Positions 1 through 11,599 of a stretch of 64,000 bases of DNA are shown here, piece by piece. The position numbers and the translations under genes are program-made. The notes beneath the pieces are model-generated. The model did no database searches, was not told the DNA's origin, and saw only the letters and a program-made list of their open reading frames with translations. How positions within the stretch are numbered: the first letter of the stretch is position 1; every line of letters begins with the position of its first letter. The stretch comes from Lepeophtheirus salmonis (lineage: Eukaryota > Arthropoda > Copepoda > Siphonostomatoida > Caligidae): positions 6,760,805 through 6,824,804 of the forward strand of contig NC_052132.2 of NCBI RefSeq assembly GCF_016086655.4, written 5' to 3'.

Positions 1-586
1 ACTTTATGTAACTAAAATTAATTGTCATTTGGATTGTAATCCATTAATGAATTGAAGAATGTGCTCGAATCATAATCTTCTACTGAAGAATTCTGTATTG
101 GATAGACACCAGAAAAAAAATTATCGTACTAAACAGAATCCTGAGAACTTAAATCAGAGAATGCGAATTGTAACAACCAGTTTAAATGCGAACTTAAAAA
201 CGATATCTCAATTCATGAGGAAATTAGAGTTACATTATGTATGAACAAAAATTTCAACCTATCAATACTTTTATCATGCTTATACTATTTATAGTTCATT
301 TCATAATAAACTATATCTTTTATTTATAGGTGTAACACACAAAAACGGTTGTGAATCCTTGGCCTAGATCGTTTCACATAAAACAAACACACTTCAGTAA
401 TTAACATTCACTCGTACAGAAAGCAAGCTAATTTTGATTGTTGTTTTTAATTTTTTTTTCTCTCTGGGCCCCTTAAGGAGCAGTTTATGTCTTTCTAAGT
501 CAATATGGTCCATCAATATAAAGACAATCTTAAACAACAATCAAGAAAAGGAAGAAACCCATATTTATTACTTCACTTCATAAATA
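1..586. other. No gene seen
   Basis: AT-rich sequence. The only frame over 60 codons (59-244) has biased composition and no recognisable motif. Confidence 0.5.
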
Positions 587-1812
587 CCGGGGTGGGCAGA
601 AGTATCCGGATAATGTTTGCTAGTAAGTTTAAATAATAGTTAATGGCATTTTATATAATACAAAATTTATTACATATTCAATTTAAATTGAAAAATTAGC
701 TGTTGTATGATTTAATATGTTCACCCTCGGCATTGATTACCAATTGTAAACGGGACATAAAAGGTGAGCAGGCCTTCATTATTAAGTTCTTATTGAAGCA
801 GAATATGTCCCTCTTCACAGAGAGCCTCAGGGATGTCAAGGACCTATGTTGATGTTGGTTTACCTTCCTTCTCAGGTCTTACCCCATCTTAAAATATCAA
901 AGCTGTTGGAAGGCTACTCATCAGCCTTGATAACAACGTGGAACAAGCTGTTGGAGAAATGCATTACAGTTTTCGCAACATGAATGTTATACGTGGAAGT
1001 ATGTGGCTTAAGAAGATTCAAGTACATTGATGAGGTCAACTTGAGACTGTTGTCAAAAATGTGAGCTCAATACATTACCATCACTGGTGATCAAGTCAAA
1101 CACCATTATTTTGGACAAGAACTTGATCTTGATCATAGGGGAAAGGGGGAGGGATTAACTCGGTTCTCCTCCTGCTAGCGGGCATTCTTTTGGTTGTAGG
1201 CAGCAGGGTCCAAGATTAAGTTTGGTCCATTCCTGAATAGTATTATGATCCCTGGATTTGACTTACAAATTTGCTGAAATTCCTAGGCTCTTCCCACCCT
1301 ATGTCCTTAATCTTTGTGGTAAGAAGGTGACACATTGCGCTAATGTAGGAGTTCAAGCTAAAGTCATCCTTGACGGCCCTGGCCACCGTCCTCCAAATGA
1401 TAGACTTCCTAAGAGCATTATCAGCTATTGAAATTCCGGTATTTGCTTTGATTGACCTCTTGAGCCAAGCCAGGAAGTGGCCAGTCCTCTTTTTGGCTTT
1501 TTATGAACCACATCAGGAATGGGAAAGACCCACCTTCAGTCGCTTGCAGACGTCACAGACGGTGTTTCTGGCATATTTTCTGACTTTTATGATTACTTTT
1601 GCATCATTGCCAGCCTCAAATAGTTCCGAAATGACTTACTGTGGTTATGTTGCTCCTTCATGGTGAAACTTAACAGTCTAAGTTTAACAAAAAAAAAAAA
1701 TGTCGTCTATAGAAAGTACTTTCAGATAAAGTTAAAGCAAGCAAGATAAACGCACTAGATTGGGGAAAAAAATAATATATTTAAATATGTCCAGATACTT
1801 CTGCTTACCCTG
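587..1812 (-). mobile_element. Degenerate mariner/Tc1-like element with TIRs
   Basis: The minus strand from about 1675 down to 735 reads as a decayed transposase in shifting frames. In order it shows an N-terminal helix-turn-helix segment (VISELFEAGNDAKVI, VCDVCKRLKVG), a second linker with LKRSIKANTGISIADNALRKS, a central stretch resembling the VMxLGxxxSDG region (ITSDGNVLSSHF), and a C-terminal CSPFMSRLQLVINAEGEHI. Many stops and frameshifts make it non-functional. The ends match as inverted repeats: the left reads GCAGAAGTATCCGGA and the right, reverse-complemented, GCAGAAGTATCTGGA, each next to a TA that fits a TA target site. The 98-codon plus-strand frame at 1370 is an antisense shadow. 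The element sits directly against a dispersed repeat copy at 1815-2130. Confidence 0.75.
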
Positions 1813-1814
1813 TA

Positions 1815-2130
1815 CATCCAGCCCAAAGGCACATTTGAGTCAATTATAGGTTTTGTATTCAAACTTCTTGGATGAGTAAACAAAAAAAATTATAACGTTT
1901 TAAATCTTTATTTGATTAAAGATAATTATATTGGCCCCGATGTTACCTTTCAAATAAAATCTGTCCGTTTCTACATCTTTTATTGTGACGATCAATTATG
2001 TTTACTATAAATAGTACCATTTGTAATCACCCAAAGAGCCAATATTTTGGCTGGAAATTGACAATAAATTGTTGCAGGATACATATGTAATTCACACTTA
2101 TTTTTGAGAAAAATCATTAAAGCTTTCTTT
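1815..2130 (+). repeat. Dispersed repeat R1, copy 1
   Basis: This non-coding repeat has the core TTTGAGTCAATTATAGG (1834-1850), then a TTGTATTCAAA block, a ttggccccgatgttacctttcaaat block and a gtaattcacac...ttttgagaaaaat block. Related copies are near 25890-26180, 36385-36450 and 57320-58340 (split). I saw no coding capacity; it could be a MITE or SINE. Confidence 0.6.
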
Positions 2131-4564
2131 AGTGTTGTCGGGCCGAAACCCTATTAATATAACATATTAAAAAAGAAAAGTCTGATGACACATAATTTTT
2201 TTTTATATAATAGGACAAACTTTAGCTCAAATAAATTCGCTCTCAAGGTTTTTGACTTATCACTGATATTTTAAGATCAAAGCATGAATTTGTTGTCCAT
2301 TTTTTCAATGTAGTGGTTCAAAATCTATTTTAGCTTCTCTCTCTCTTTCTTCTGGTATTCCACCTCTGTAAAAGATGAGCATCATCTCGTCTCTCTCCTC
2401 CTGACGCAGTCTGCAGTTATCCACTCCACTTTGTTTAATCCAATACTTAGTTGGTAGGGAGTTGGTGATCAACCCTGTTGCTTAACCATCAAGTGTATTG
2501 ATATGACTTTGAATATCTATATAGCAATCCTTCTCACCTTTTGTAACCTTCTATCTATCTCTAAAAAAATGATTAATCACAAGGAGTTGGGCTAATGAAA
2601 CATATTTTTAGTGTCATCTTTTTTCTTTCAACATTTGGAAGAAAGGATTCATGGATTTTAGAAGATAATATAGACGAACATTATACTCATAATTTCATTA
2701 ATATAAACGCTTCTTATCAGCGCTCAATTATCATAGCATTACCTATCTAGCTGACACAAAAATAACAATTGTATTTTGTTGGTGATCGATGATCCTACTT
2801 CTTTTAATCTAATAAGTGTTCCAAAACGTTGATTAACTGAAAAAAAATTCTATCTTTTTAAACTGGCAATAGTTCCAAACAACAATTATGCAACTGTAAT
2901 TCCATAGATGGGAAGGATCGGTTAATTTCTATGATGTATTAATAATATTTCACTGTGAAAGATGCCTCATACCCCACCTAAAAATACTCAAAGAAAAGAT
3001 TCTTTTAAATATGATTGTTTTTTTTTTGAGAAGTTCAAGATCAGCATACGAAGGACATGTCTCTCGAGGCTCAAAGCTTTGCTTTCAATGTTTGAGCTAC
3101 ACTAAGCAAGGATCTGAACCTTCCCCTTCCTTTTATCCGGTTGAAACAACGGAAATCCATTTTATTTAAGCACATAGTGGCTTATTACCAAGTTCTTCTC
3201 GTAGGTGGCGAAAATAAATGAAAAGTTCATGTATTTTAAGTTAGAGTTCGCTAATATTAATGGGGATTAAAAACAACACCATATCAATTTTTATCAATAT
3301 ATAAAACATATGATTTTGGGCCTTTTTACCTGTTTTTTTTTTCGATTGAAAGGTTGCATGATAGAATAAAGGTAACTTATGGAATTTGAAATAAAGGAAT
3401 TAATAGCCATACCACCTTTTTTATTTTGTTAATATCCAATTAGTCTCCTCTCTGCTTCTTTCATTATGTCCACAGAGACAAATCGTTCGTTTAATTAGTG
3501 CTATTATTGTAAATTTCTACTAATTACATGGGGTCTATTAATAGAAAAAATTATTTCATCCCATATATAAGACATACCGAATTTTGGTTAACTATTTCTT
3601 AAATACTTTGATTTTTTTTTCACAACCTAATAACTACGTATTAGGTTATCATAATGAAAGAGCCGGCTTATTTTCAGTCCTATATAATAAATTTTCTTTA
3701 TTAACATAATGGACCAACTATAAAGTTATTAGAATTTAAAAATTATCACCTACAAATCAACATTCATGCATTAAATGGTAAATTACTTGGAACATTACTC
3801 GACTTTTGCATTTCATCTTAAATTAATCCAGAATATGAGGTATTTTCATAGAAATATTACCGGATGCTTTATTAAATTTGCAACATCTTTTTTAGGTTGT
3901 TCATTTGTTTCGACCATGTTGGTTTTCTTTCTTTAAATTGATTTTTTCTTTTAAAATTCATGAATAAATTCAATAACTTAACTTCCCGCAATCATTGATG
4001 CATTTTGAAGAAAAAAAGAAAATATTATCTATCTCATGAATTTAATATCGAAGAATTATTAGGGTCCATTTATTTTTTTTCTGTTCGTTCGTTTCTTCAT
4101 TCATTTTCTGAAAAGTTTACATTTGTCAATACTTCATTCACTAACTTCGGTTCGTTCGTTTATTCTTTAACAGTGAATAAAAAATAAAATATGAAAGAAG
4201 ATAGTTTTGTGAGAACCGTAAACTTGAGCGTTCCAAAAAACTAAATGGCAACAAATTAGTAAATTTGGAGCATGTATATATAAATATATATTATTTGAAT
4301 TTTTTCATTATAGACCCTTTGTTAATTCCTTTAAAATATCAGACAAATCTATTGAATCGACCACCTGTTTTAAACGTGTCACCGCTCTAAGCCCCCCATG
4401 TGCAGTTTTCAAAATTTAGAATTCTTACAGAATATAAAATATGGGTTAAGAGGTCACTCGAATAAGTGGTTGACTATTCCGTTTACCTTGGGTAATTGCT
4501 TTATACTAGTTAGACTGTATTTGCATTCTGGTGAATCTACTGTTCATAAAGAGTTAAAATTGAA
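2131..4564. other. No gene seen
   Basis: AT-rich, with a TC-rich tract near 2330-2410. A 60-codon frame at 4005-4187 is phenylalanine/serine-rich, contains repeated ttcgttcg, and looks like chance. Confidence 0.5.
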
Positions 4565-4985
4565 ACTTTAATTTTATATGAAGTGATAAGAGCTATATAA
4601 AATATATCCTAGAATGTGTCCAATATTTTTTATATGCGAAATTTTACTATGTTTTTTATATTTTCTAAAGCTGTTATGATTATGGTTTAATTCTTGAAAT
4701 GGTTATGAAGTAAGAATTGATACATTAAGTTAATATGAACTGATTAGAGGTGTATAAAATATATCCTAGACAGTGGGCAATATTTTTTATATTCGCAATT
4801 TAAATAGGTTTTGTATATATTCTAAAGCTGTTATCATTTTTATTTAATTCTTGAAATGGTTATGAAGTTAGAATTGACTTTTTATGTTTATATAAAGTGT
4901 TCAGAGCTGTATAAAATATAACCTTAAAGGCGTGCGATATTTTGTAATCACAATTTGATCAGGTTTTTTATTTTCTAGTTGGTTT
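4565..4985. repeat. 157-bp tandem repeat, about 2.6 copies
   Basis: A unit containing GAGCTATATAAAATATATCC, then CAATATTTTTTATATGCGA, TTTTCTAAAGCTGTTATGA and TTCTTGAAATGGTTATGAAG recurs. The GAGCT/GAGGT landmark falls at 4590, 4747 and 4904, exactly 157 bases apart each time. The third copy decays after about 4980. No coding frame runs through it. Confidence 0.85.
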
Positions 4986-5639
4986 TCCAGGGGATAAAGC
5001 TCTCAAAACAGCAACTAATGTTTAAACTTTAGTTTAGAGATTTTTTTACATTATTTAAGAATGTTAAAACCTTATTTATCATCCTCTACTTGGTCCTAAA
5101 ATCACTGGTTTGTTGATAACTAATCTGAGACTAATATACAGCTTTGTGGTGTTAATTTCTTCCTGTTTAGTAAGCATTCTCGCTAATCATTGGTGTCCAT
5201 TGTTTTAAAAATGTAAGATAAATTAAATATAAGTGAATTGAGATATAATTAAAATCTTTTTCCGGCACCTATGATAATTTAAATTTAAAAAGGTTCTTCT
5301 ATTTTTAGCAGTAATTCATTTTCTCCCCCACATAATAAGGAGCTAATATTAGCTAGGGTCTTCAATCAGTAGCACCATATGGTTCACTATTGCCTTTTTT
5401 TCGTGCTCCTTTTTTCCTTACAAAGATATGAACTATACCCATTGGAGTAATAAAGGACACACATGTTTTTATTTTTTCAAAAGTAGTGATGTTCAAATAA
5501 CACATCAGATTCAGTTAAAAACTAAAAAATGCAAAATAAATCGGGTGAAATAGGATGTATTCTTGTCAAAAACAATATATAATTATCATGTCTCAATCAA
5601 GCAGGTCATTTTCCCATAAAATTATCATTGGGCGCGGCT

Positions 5640-6010
5640 CGGCATTATGTTCTTAGAGTACTTCACCAAGAAGTCTTTCAACTTTCTTTTGTGGATTTTG
5701 GCAAAGGGAATATTAACAGTGGCTTGGCCTTCACTAGGTGAGTACTGAAGACGCCAACCCTGTTATTGTTGGAAGCGATGATGTTGAGTACCTTCTCTGT
5801 AGCTTTGTCTCCCTTGTTGTTTTGTTACCATTCTTTTTGTGCCTGGTGTACTGTCCATGCTGTTCTAGGACACACTTCCTGCTGGCTTTAGTGCGTAAGT
5901 TGTAAAGATGACATATCGAATACTTTTTTTCAGGCACATAAGTCCAAATCTGTGTGCCACCGAGCTCCACTATCTTAGGCATGGTCAATTTAAAAAGATT
6001 ATCTTTCACT
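5640..6010 (-). pseudogene. Unidentified broken minus-strand coding relic
   Basis: A 91-codon frame (6009-5734) includes an internal ATG and a basic stretch. Two other frames continue the apparent coding signal: one reads TEKVLNIIASNNNRVGVF over its end, and another continues past it as a lysine-rich KIHKRKLKDFLVKYSKN to about 5640. That pattern fits a protein-coding sequence broken by small indels. I do not recognise the family. It is more GC-rich than its surroundings, as expected for a transposon or processed relic. Confidence 0.35.
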
Positions 6011-6019
6011 TTGAATGAA

Positions 6020-7394
6020 TGTAAATGTATTAAAAAATATCTACTGCCTGCCCGTTTATACGTATAGAGAAAAACGGAATTAAAAAAATCTAAATAGCTT
6101 TGGTGGCAAGGTGGATATAATATATTTATAATATCTGAGTATTTTCCTTGTATAATTCTAGCACTAATAGATTCATCCTTTTTCCTCCTCTTCTTCTTCT
6201 CTTCCTCCTCCAGTACTCGTACTCCTTTTACTCAAATAACTGAATATTTTTTCCCCTCAAAATGGGGGAATTAAAAAAGGTCGAAAATGCAAATAAGATC
6301 TGAAAATACAATATAAAATCTCATTTTTATAATTTGAACATCATTGATAATAAAACAAAAAATATGTTTATAAATATTTGTAATATACTGCAAAATAAAT
6401 TCCTTTCTATTAGTGAGTGTTTTAACCCCTACTTTAAACTTAATAGTAATGAATAAGTAATTCCAATTCGGCAAACATTTGAATCCCTTAATTGATTTCT
6501 GATGAGCTCCAGATTACTTTTTATCAACCTCTTCGCATCTTCTAGAGAAAATGGCAACGTCATCTTTTTTTCACTAATAAATCCGTGGAGGACGTGAGAG
6601 GAGCAGTTCAGCGATCGAAACCTCGAGGTATCTATTTCATGATTACCCAAGAGTCTCCCATATTATAGTTTTGGCCTCCGGGTTGCTACAGACAGAGTAT
6701 AGGGCTTCAATCTCATTGAATGAGTGGCTGATAATGTCTTCTCTTAATAATAAAAACCAATAATTAAAAAAACAACAAGAAGCCGTTATAATTAAAGCTT
6801 GGCTAGGGTTCTACGGGGTCAGGTCTAACAATTGCAACATACACATGAGCCCAGATACACTCATAGGGAAGTCAATCTCTATTTTAAAAGTTTCTAGGGA
6901 GAACAGCTCTCGACGAGTTTGTATAAAGCTTACCGAATGACCAGGGAATTCTCTAGGCCGGAGAAATTCGAGATGGCTCTTCTTTGTTACTAATGAATTA
7001 AATAATTAAAGGAGATTCCCGCTTCTTGACCTCAACGAAAAGTTGATCTATAGTACCTCATAGATGTATAATTAATTAAATATTGGAGAATCGCAAAAGA
7101 TGGACCAAGGAAAATGCCAGAAAAAACACCCCTTCAAAAAATATGTTTACCTATTGTTTTTAAGTTGACGTATTGTTTTTTAATCATTTTTAAAATACTG
7201 TGATCATACTTTTAATTTACTCTAAATATGTACCCATATATTTGCTGAGAATTTTGAAGAATATAATAACCACTATCTTGGACGAAATAAATATATATTT
7301 ACTTAATTTTTATTTATTTATATTAAACATAATTTTATTAAACTATATACATATGTTGGGAACCACAAAGGAATATTGATATATGTTCTTGTAG
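6020..7394. other. No supportable gene; one unexplained GC-richer patch
   Basis: Mostly AT-rich. From 6985 down to 6790 the minus strand is open for about 60 codons (LVTKKSHLEFLRPREF...) and includes a donor-like GGTAAGC at about 6933. There is no recognisable domain, so no call is made. The 73-codon frame at 6429-6650 is also unidentified. Confidence 0.4.
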
Positions 7395-7676
7395 AGAACA
7401 AATATAATCATTTTGGAACTGAAATCTAGTATTCTAATTGCTGAATCAGTAGATTTAGAGCAACCAAGATATTTGAAACGAAATATGAATGTACGATGCT
7501 ACCCTAAAGTAACCTTTAAAAATATGCTTGATGAGGAAGAATAGGAAGATCCAGAGTTTGAAGAGGAATTATCAGAAAAAGATGATGTGGATGAATGTTT
7601 AACTCATCCTTATATGAATAAGACATTATTTTTTCTTGAATGTGATACTTTTTTTGGCAAAAAAAGGTCAAATTGA
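7395..7676 (+). pseudogene. Acidic 94-codon open stretch broken by one TAG
   Basis: The frame runs from just after a TAG (7392-7394) to TGA at 7674-7676, with a single internal TAG at 7542-7544. It has no upstream ATG. After PRYLKRNMNVRCYPKVTFKN it becomes strongly acidic (EDPEFEEELSEKDDVDE), then CLTHPYMNKTLFFLECD. The composition is unlike the AT-rich background. It could be a transposase N-terminal remnant or a decayed exon. I do not recognise the family. Confidence 0.4.
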
Positions 7677-7734
7677 ACGATCCTCATGGGCAAAAAAATA
7701 GAAACGAGGATAGGAAACTCTAGTAAACTCGTTA

Positions 7735-8590
7735 CCAGAGTTGGTCAAGTCAATGCAAATTAACTTAATTAAGATAAGTTTAGTCAATTAACGTTTAACT
7801 TAACTAATTAATCATTTAAACAGCGTTATATTAACTTTAACTTAACTTGTTAATTTTTTGTTTATCAAAATTTCCTTTTAACTTAATCAGTTAATTTTTT
7901 TAACTGCATTATCTTAACTTTAATTCAGTTTTATTAAGTGAATTATTTAAAGTTTTATTCTCAGTTGAAATGCTATAAAAACTTTCTTGAAATCAGCGTT
8001 ATTTCTTCGATAATTTAGCTAAACACTCACTATTTGTTTTATTTAACTTTGGAACTTTGTCATTCCACACAAAATCGTTTTTAAATTATTTCCAATATTT
8101 TTATAATTTTACATATACTTTTAAATTACATAAAAACTCGAAAGTATAAAATTTTAACCTTCTTTAACCTCCAGTTAATTATTTAATTTCACTCACATTG
8201 CTTTTTTGCTTCAAAGCAAAAGTCAATGGGTGTTTGAATCTGTAATTTTTTATTGATCGTTATATTGTATATTATAAAATCTCAGCCATAGAGACCGACA
8301 GCATAATTTTTATTATAAATCCCTGATAAATTTATCAATGGTCTAAATTAATTAGTTATTTATTAATATCGAAATGAATTTAAACTTAACCAAGGTTGGG
8401 TGAGTTAATTTAACTTAAAGTACTCTATAGTTAATTAACTTAAACTTAACTAGTTACAAAAATTATACTCGAAGTTAACTTTAACTGAAATACTTAATTT
8501 TCATAGATATCGACATTAACTATAACTCAATTAGTTATTAAAAAATAAAGTAATAATTAACTTTAACTTAACTAGTTAAAAAGATAAGTT
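7735..8590. repeat. TTAACT/AGTTAA-rich array, possible hAT-type termini
   Basis: TTAACTTTAACTTAAC, TTAACTAGTT and their reverse complements recur dozens of times in two clusters, about 7740-7960 and 8160-8590, separated by ordinary AT-rich DNA. GTTGGTCAAGTCAATG opens the first cluster, and CCAAGGTTGGGTGAGTTAA opens part of the second. Dense short subterminal repeats of this type are known at ends of some hAT-like non-autonomous elements. No transposase is seen between them. Confidence 0.55.
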
Positions 8591-8599
8591 TATTTTCCC

Positions 8600-9210
8600 A
8601 TCACGGTTTATAACTTCATAACAATGACTTCAAGGTCAACAAGATATGCCATAGCCCAATCCAAAGACATGTTTTTGCATTTTGCCTTTTCATCACACAA
8701 ATAAAGAAACATTTTATGATACTTTAATTGTATCTGGCTTTTTATAGAAATTGTTTATATCTAAAAGTTCGATATTATATTGTTAATTCAGCCTTTATAA
8801 TATAATTTATCTTAAAAACTTAAACTACACTTATATGGTTCTTTATAGTAAATATTGAAGAGCAGGTCATTTGAATCACTATGGCAAGGGTTATTTATAA
8901 GAAGTAAATACACACAAGGGTTAATATATGATTGTTTGGTAAAGCTTAATGTAATGTAGTCCCTATGAGTTCACTAAATAATCAATTTATTTGCTATGAT
9001 AATTAATGTATATTTTCCTCAATTTATAACAATATTTCATCATTTCAATCCTTTGATGTAATTTGTATGAGGTTGTTTCAAAAGTATTATTTTGTGAACT
9101 CTGGGGAATAACAGCTACAAAAGTCCATGAATTTCACTTTCTCATGAATTTTATGGGGGAAAAACATCCAATAGTTATTCAGAGTCTAAATAACTAATGC
9201 TTACATTCAA
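8600..9210. other. No gene seen
   Basis: AT-rich, without repeats I could match elsewhere in the window. Confidence 0.5.
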
Positions 9211-9213
9211 CGT

Positions 9214-9760
9214 TTGCTCATGTTTAACCATTTGTCACTGAACATGGAGACTTACAATTTTTGCTTGTACTATTTGATACGCTACAAACTGGGCGATACA
9301 GTGTTTGAGATCAAAACCGACCTCACTATCGTTTACCCTGATGCCTGTCTTAGTCGTGCAACCAGCTTTTGTTGGCGAGGTGAGATCTGGGATGACACTT
9401 TTTACAAGATTATCCTGATGGCCTTTACCTGTAAACCCAAAATAGGGTTTGGTCGAAGCCCTGCCTTCTGGGACCACAGCCAGCTGAGAGACGATGATAA
9501 AGTACTTTCAAATGACAGCAAATTGTGGAAACAAGCAAACAGAGTCCCTCTAGACCCGATTTTCATCTTTTTGACCGATTTCTCTTCCGTAAGTTGAAGC
9601 ATCTGCTTCAGGATTACAATTTTGATAGGTAGGATTACTCACACGCAGCATTCAGCAGGTGATGGAGTTAATGAACGAAGAGGAGCTCTCCAGGGAGTTC
9701 CAGGAGTTGGAGAACCATTACCACGACGTTATCCAAGTCGGAAGAGTCTATGTAACATGA
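9214..9760 (+). mobile_element. Internally deleted mariner-like transposase relic
   Basis: The plus-strand frame 9214-9597 reads KTDLTIVYPDACLSRATSF then CWRGEI, matching the helix-turn-helix that opens SETMAR-type mariner transposases (usual form: TVYGDxAxSRATVFRW). The catalytic middle is not recognisable. A second frame, 9662-9760, reads FQELENHYHDVIQVGRVYVT, which resembles the C-terminal RW...VI...G.Y(V) tail of mariner proteins and stops at TGA. The minus-strand frames here are shadows. N- and C-terminal remnants without the DDD core suggest internal deletion. The identification of the C-terminal part is less certain. Confidence 0.5.
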
Positions 9761-9829
9761 TTGAGAACTTTTTTAAACTTTTGAATGTAATTTCTTGTCT
9801 TACTGGGAAGTCTCAATCATTGTAATCTA

Positions 9830-10915
9830 AATAATTGGCATGTATTAATTACATGTTCTATTTTTTACAATATAAAATCTTACAAATAAAAATATGAACA
9901 GAATAAAGCATCAGACTAAAAAAAGAAAGCTAAAAACAAAAAGCAAAGCAGAAAAACTACAAATAAATAACAACCAAAGTACATTTTTTAACATTTAGGG
10001 CTTATGATTAAAATTAATAGGACCTATTTAAAAATTTGGCAATGACTTCAATTATAATGTCAGATATTCAGTTCTTGAATTATAATCCTAATTTCGTTCC
10101 TACATGGTTATTATCAGAGCTAGTAGTCACAACGTTATAAAATATTAACCTTTTAGTTTTCGGTACTGAAAAATTATTTAGACATTTAAAACCTCTTTCA
10201 ATTGAAATGATAAGGTTATTATTAAAAATTGATATATATGTTTGAAAATATATAAATACACTTCTGGATTAGTCTTTTAGAAGTAATTTAAAAATGGTGT
10301 TACGCCTGGAAAAAAATTTGCAGTTCATGTCAGATAAAGTTTGAGTAATTACAACTAGTATTATGATTTACATACTGAGTAGGTTTTTTTTTCATAACAA
10401 GAATTTATTTCAAAATTTTTGAAATACTGGAAACATATTACAGAATGATACAAGAGATTAATAAAAACATATAAAATACAAACAAGTATTCATAAAACTA
10501 TTCAAAACCTAAGCTTAATTGCATTTAAAATGCTCATATAGTTTCTTAAAATATTTATCGCGCCACGGTCAAGTTCGAGCTGGATCCTTTCATAAGGTTG
10601 ATGCAGAATTGAATATTCAAGGTCACTGCGTGATGATATATTTTTTCATTTGAATCAGAGTTCCTTCTCCATAAAATTTAATTACTTACACATGATAAAT
10701 ATTTGTTTTTCATAAGAGTTTATATAAATAAGTTGTTTTATTTAAGAAAATAGTGGAAATGTAACAACAAAAAAAAATAATACATGTTTTTCAGTGTTGA
10801 ATAGACAAATAATAAATAAATTTTAACATTAGATTCCATATTTATAAATTCTCTGTTATATTTTTTAATACTTTTGATTCATTCGACTATATTTAAAAAA
10901 AAAAGACAATAAATA
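9830..10915. other. No gene seen
   Basis: Very AT-rich sequence without a supportable reading frame. Confidence 0.5.
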
Positions 10916-10919
10916 AACA

Positions 10920-11590
10920 AAGTCAATTTTGCTGCCAAAGGTGCAGAATGTTTCAAGATGTGAGACACTTATAATGTTTTTATTGAGTCCGATTTCTCAT
11001 TACTCCAATCATTATACTATTTTGTCTAAAACGGGTTTGAATTTTCCAATTCTGAGTATCATTTACCGAGCTAATGAAAAACCAATGTGTATGAAAAACG
11101 TATTCATTATTATAATCAATTCTGTTTTCATTTACTTTCGAGTAAACTTTGTAAAGATAATAGAGTTGTACAAAGAAAATATAAATGAAAAGCTTTTAAT
11201 ATTTTTAGCATCTAATACATCGAGTATTATAACAACTTTAATAATGCTAAGTTATACTATTAATTAAAGCTAATACATTTGAACAGAAAGAACTATATTG
11301 ATATATTATTACGAAAAATTTATATATATATAATAAATTGAAAGTGATGAAAAACTAAATATTATCTTCATTGAGAATAAAATAGAAAATAAAAAAAAGT
11401 GAAAAGGCTATTCTGCTGTGAAAGGTGCAGAATCTTTCAAAGTTTCTTCTAAGGTGTTTATTGAGTCCAATTTATCATGCTTCTGATTCAAATCCCTCAT
11501 ACTCGTCTTTGCAATGCAAGTTTTCATTTTATCGATTCCGAGTAACCATGCACTGAACTAATGGAAAATGATAAACCGATATGAAACAGG
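10920..11590. repeat. Pair of diverged direct repeats about 480 bp apart
   Basis: Copy A (about 10930-11100) and copy B (about 11412-11590) share in order CTGC..AAAGGTGCAGAAT.TTTCAA, TTTATTGAGTCC.ATTT.TCAT and a later TCTGAGTA/TCCGAGTA.CCAT..AC block. The 112-codon frame over copy A (10929-11267) has no matching open frame in copy B, so it is probably fortuitous. Confidence 0.6.
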
Positions 11591-11599
11591 AAAATATCC

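Noticed and set aside
1370..1666. 98-codon plus-strand frame
   Set aside because: Antisense shadow of the helix-turn-helix region of the mariner/Tc1-like relic.
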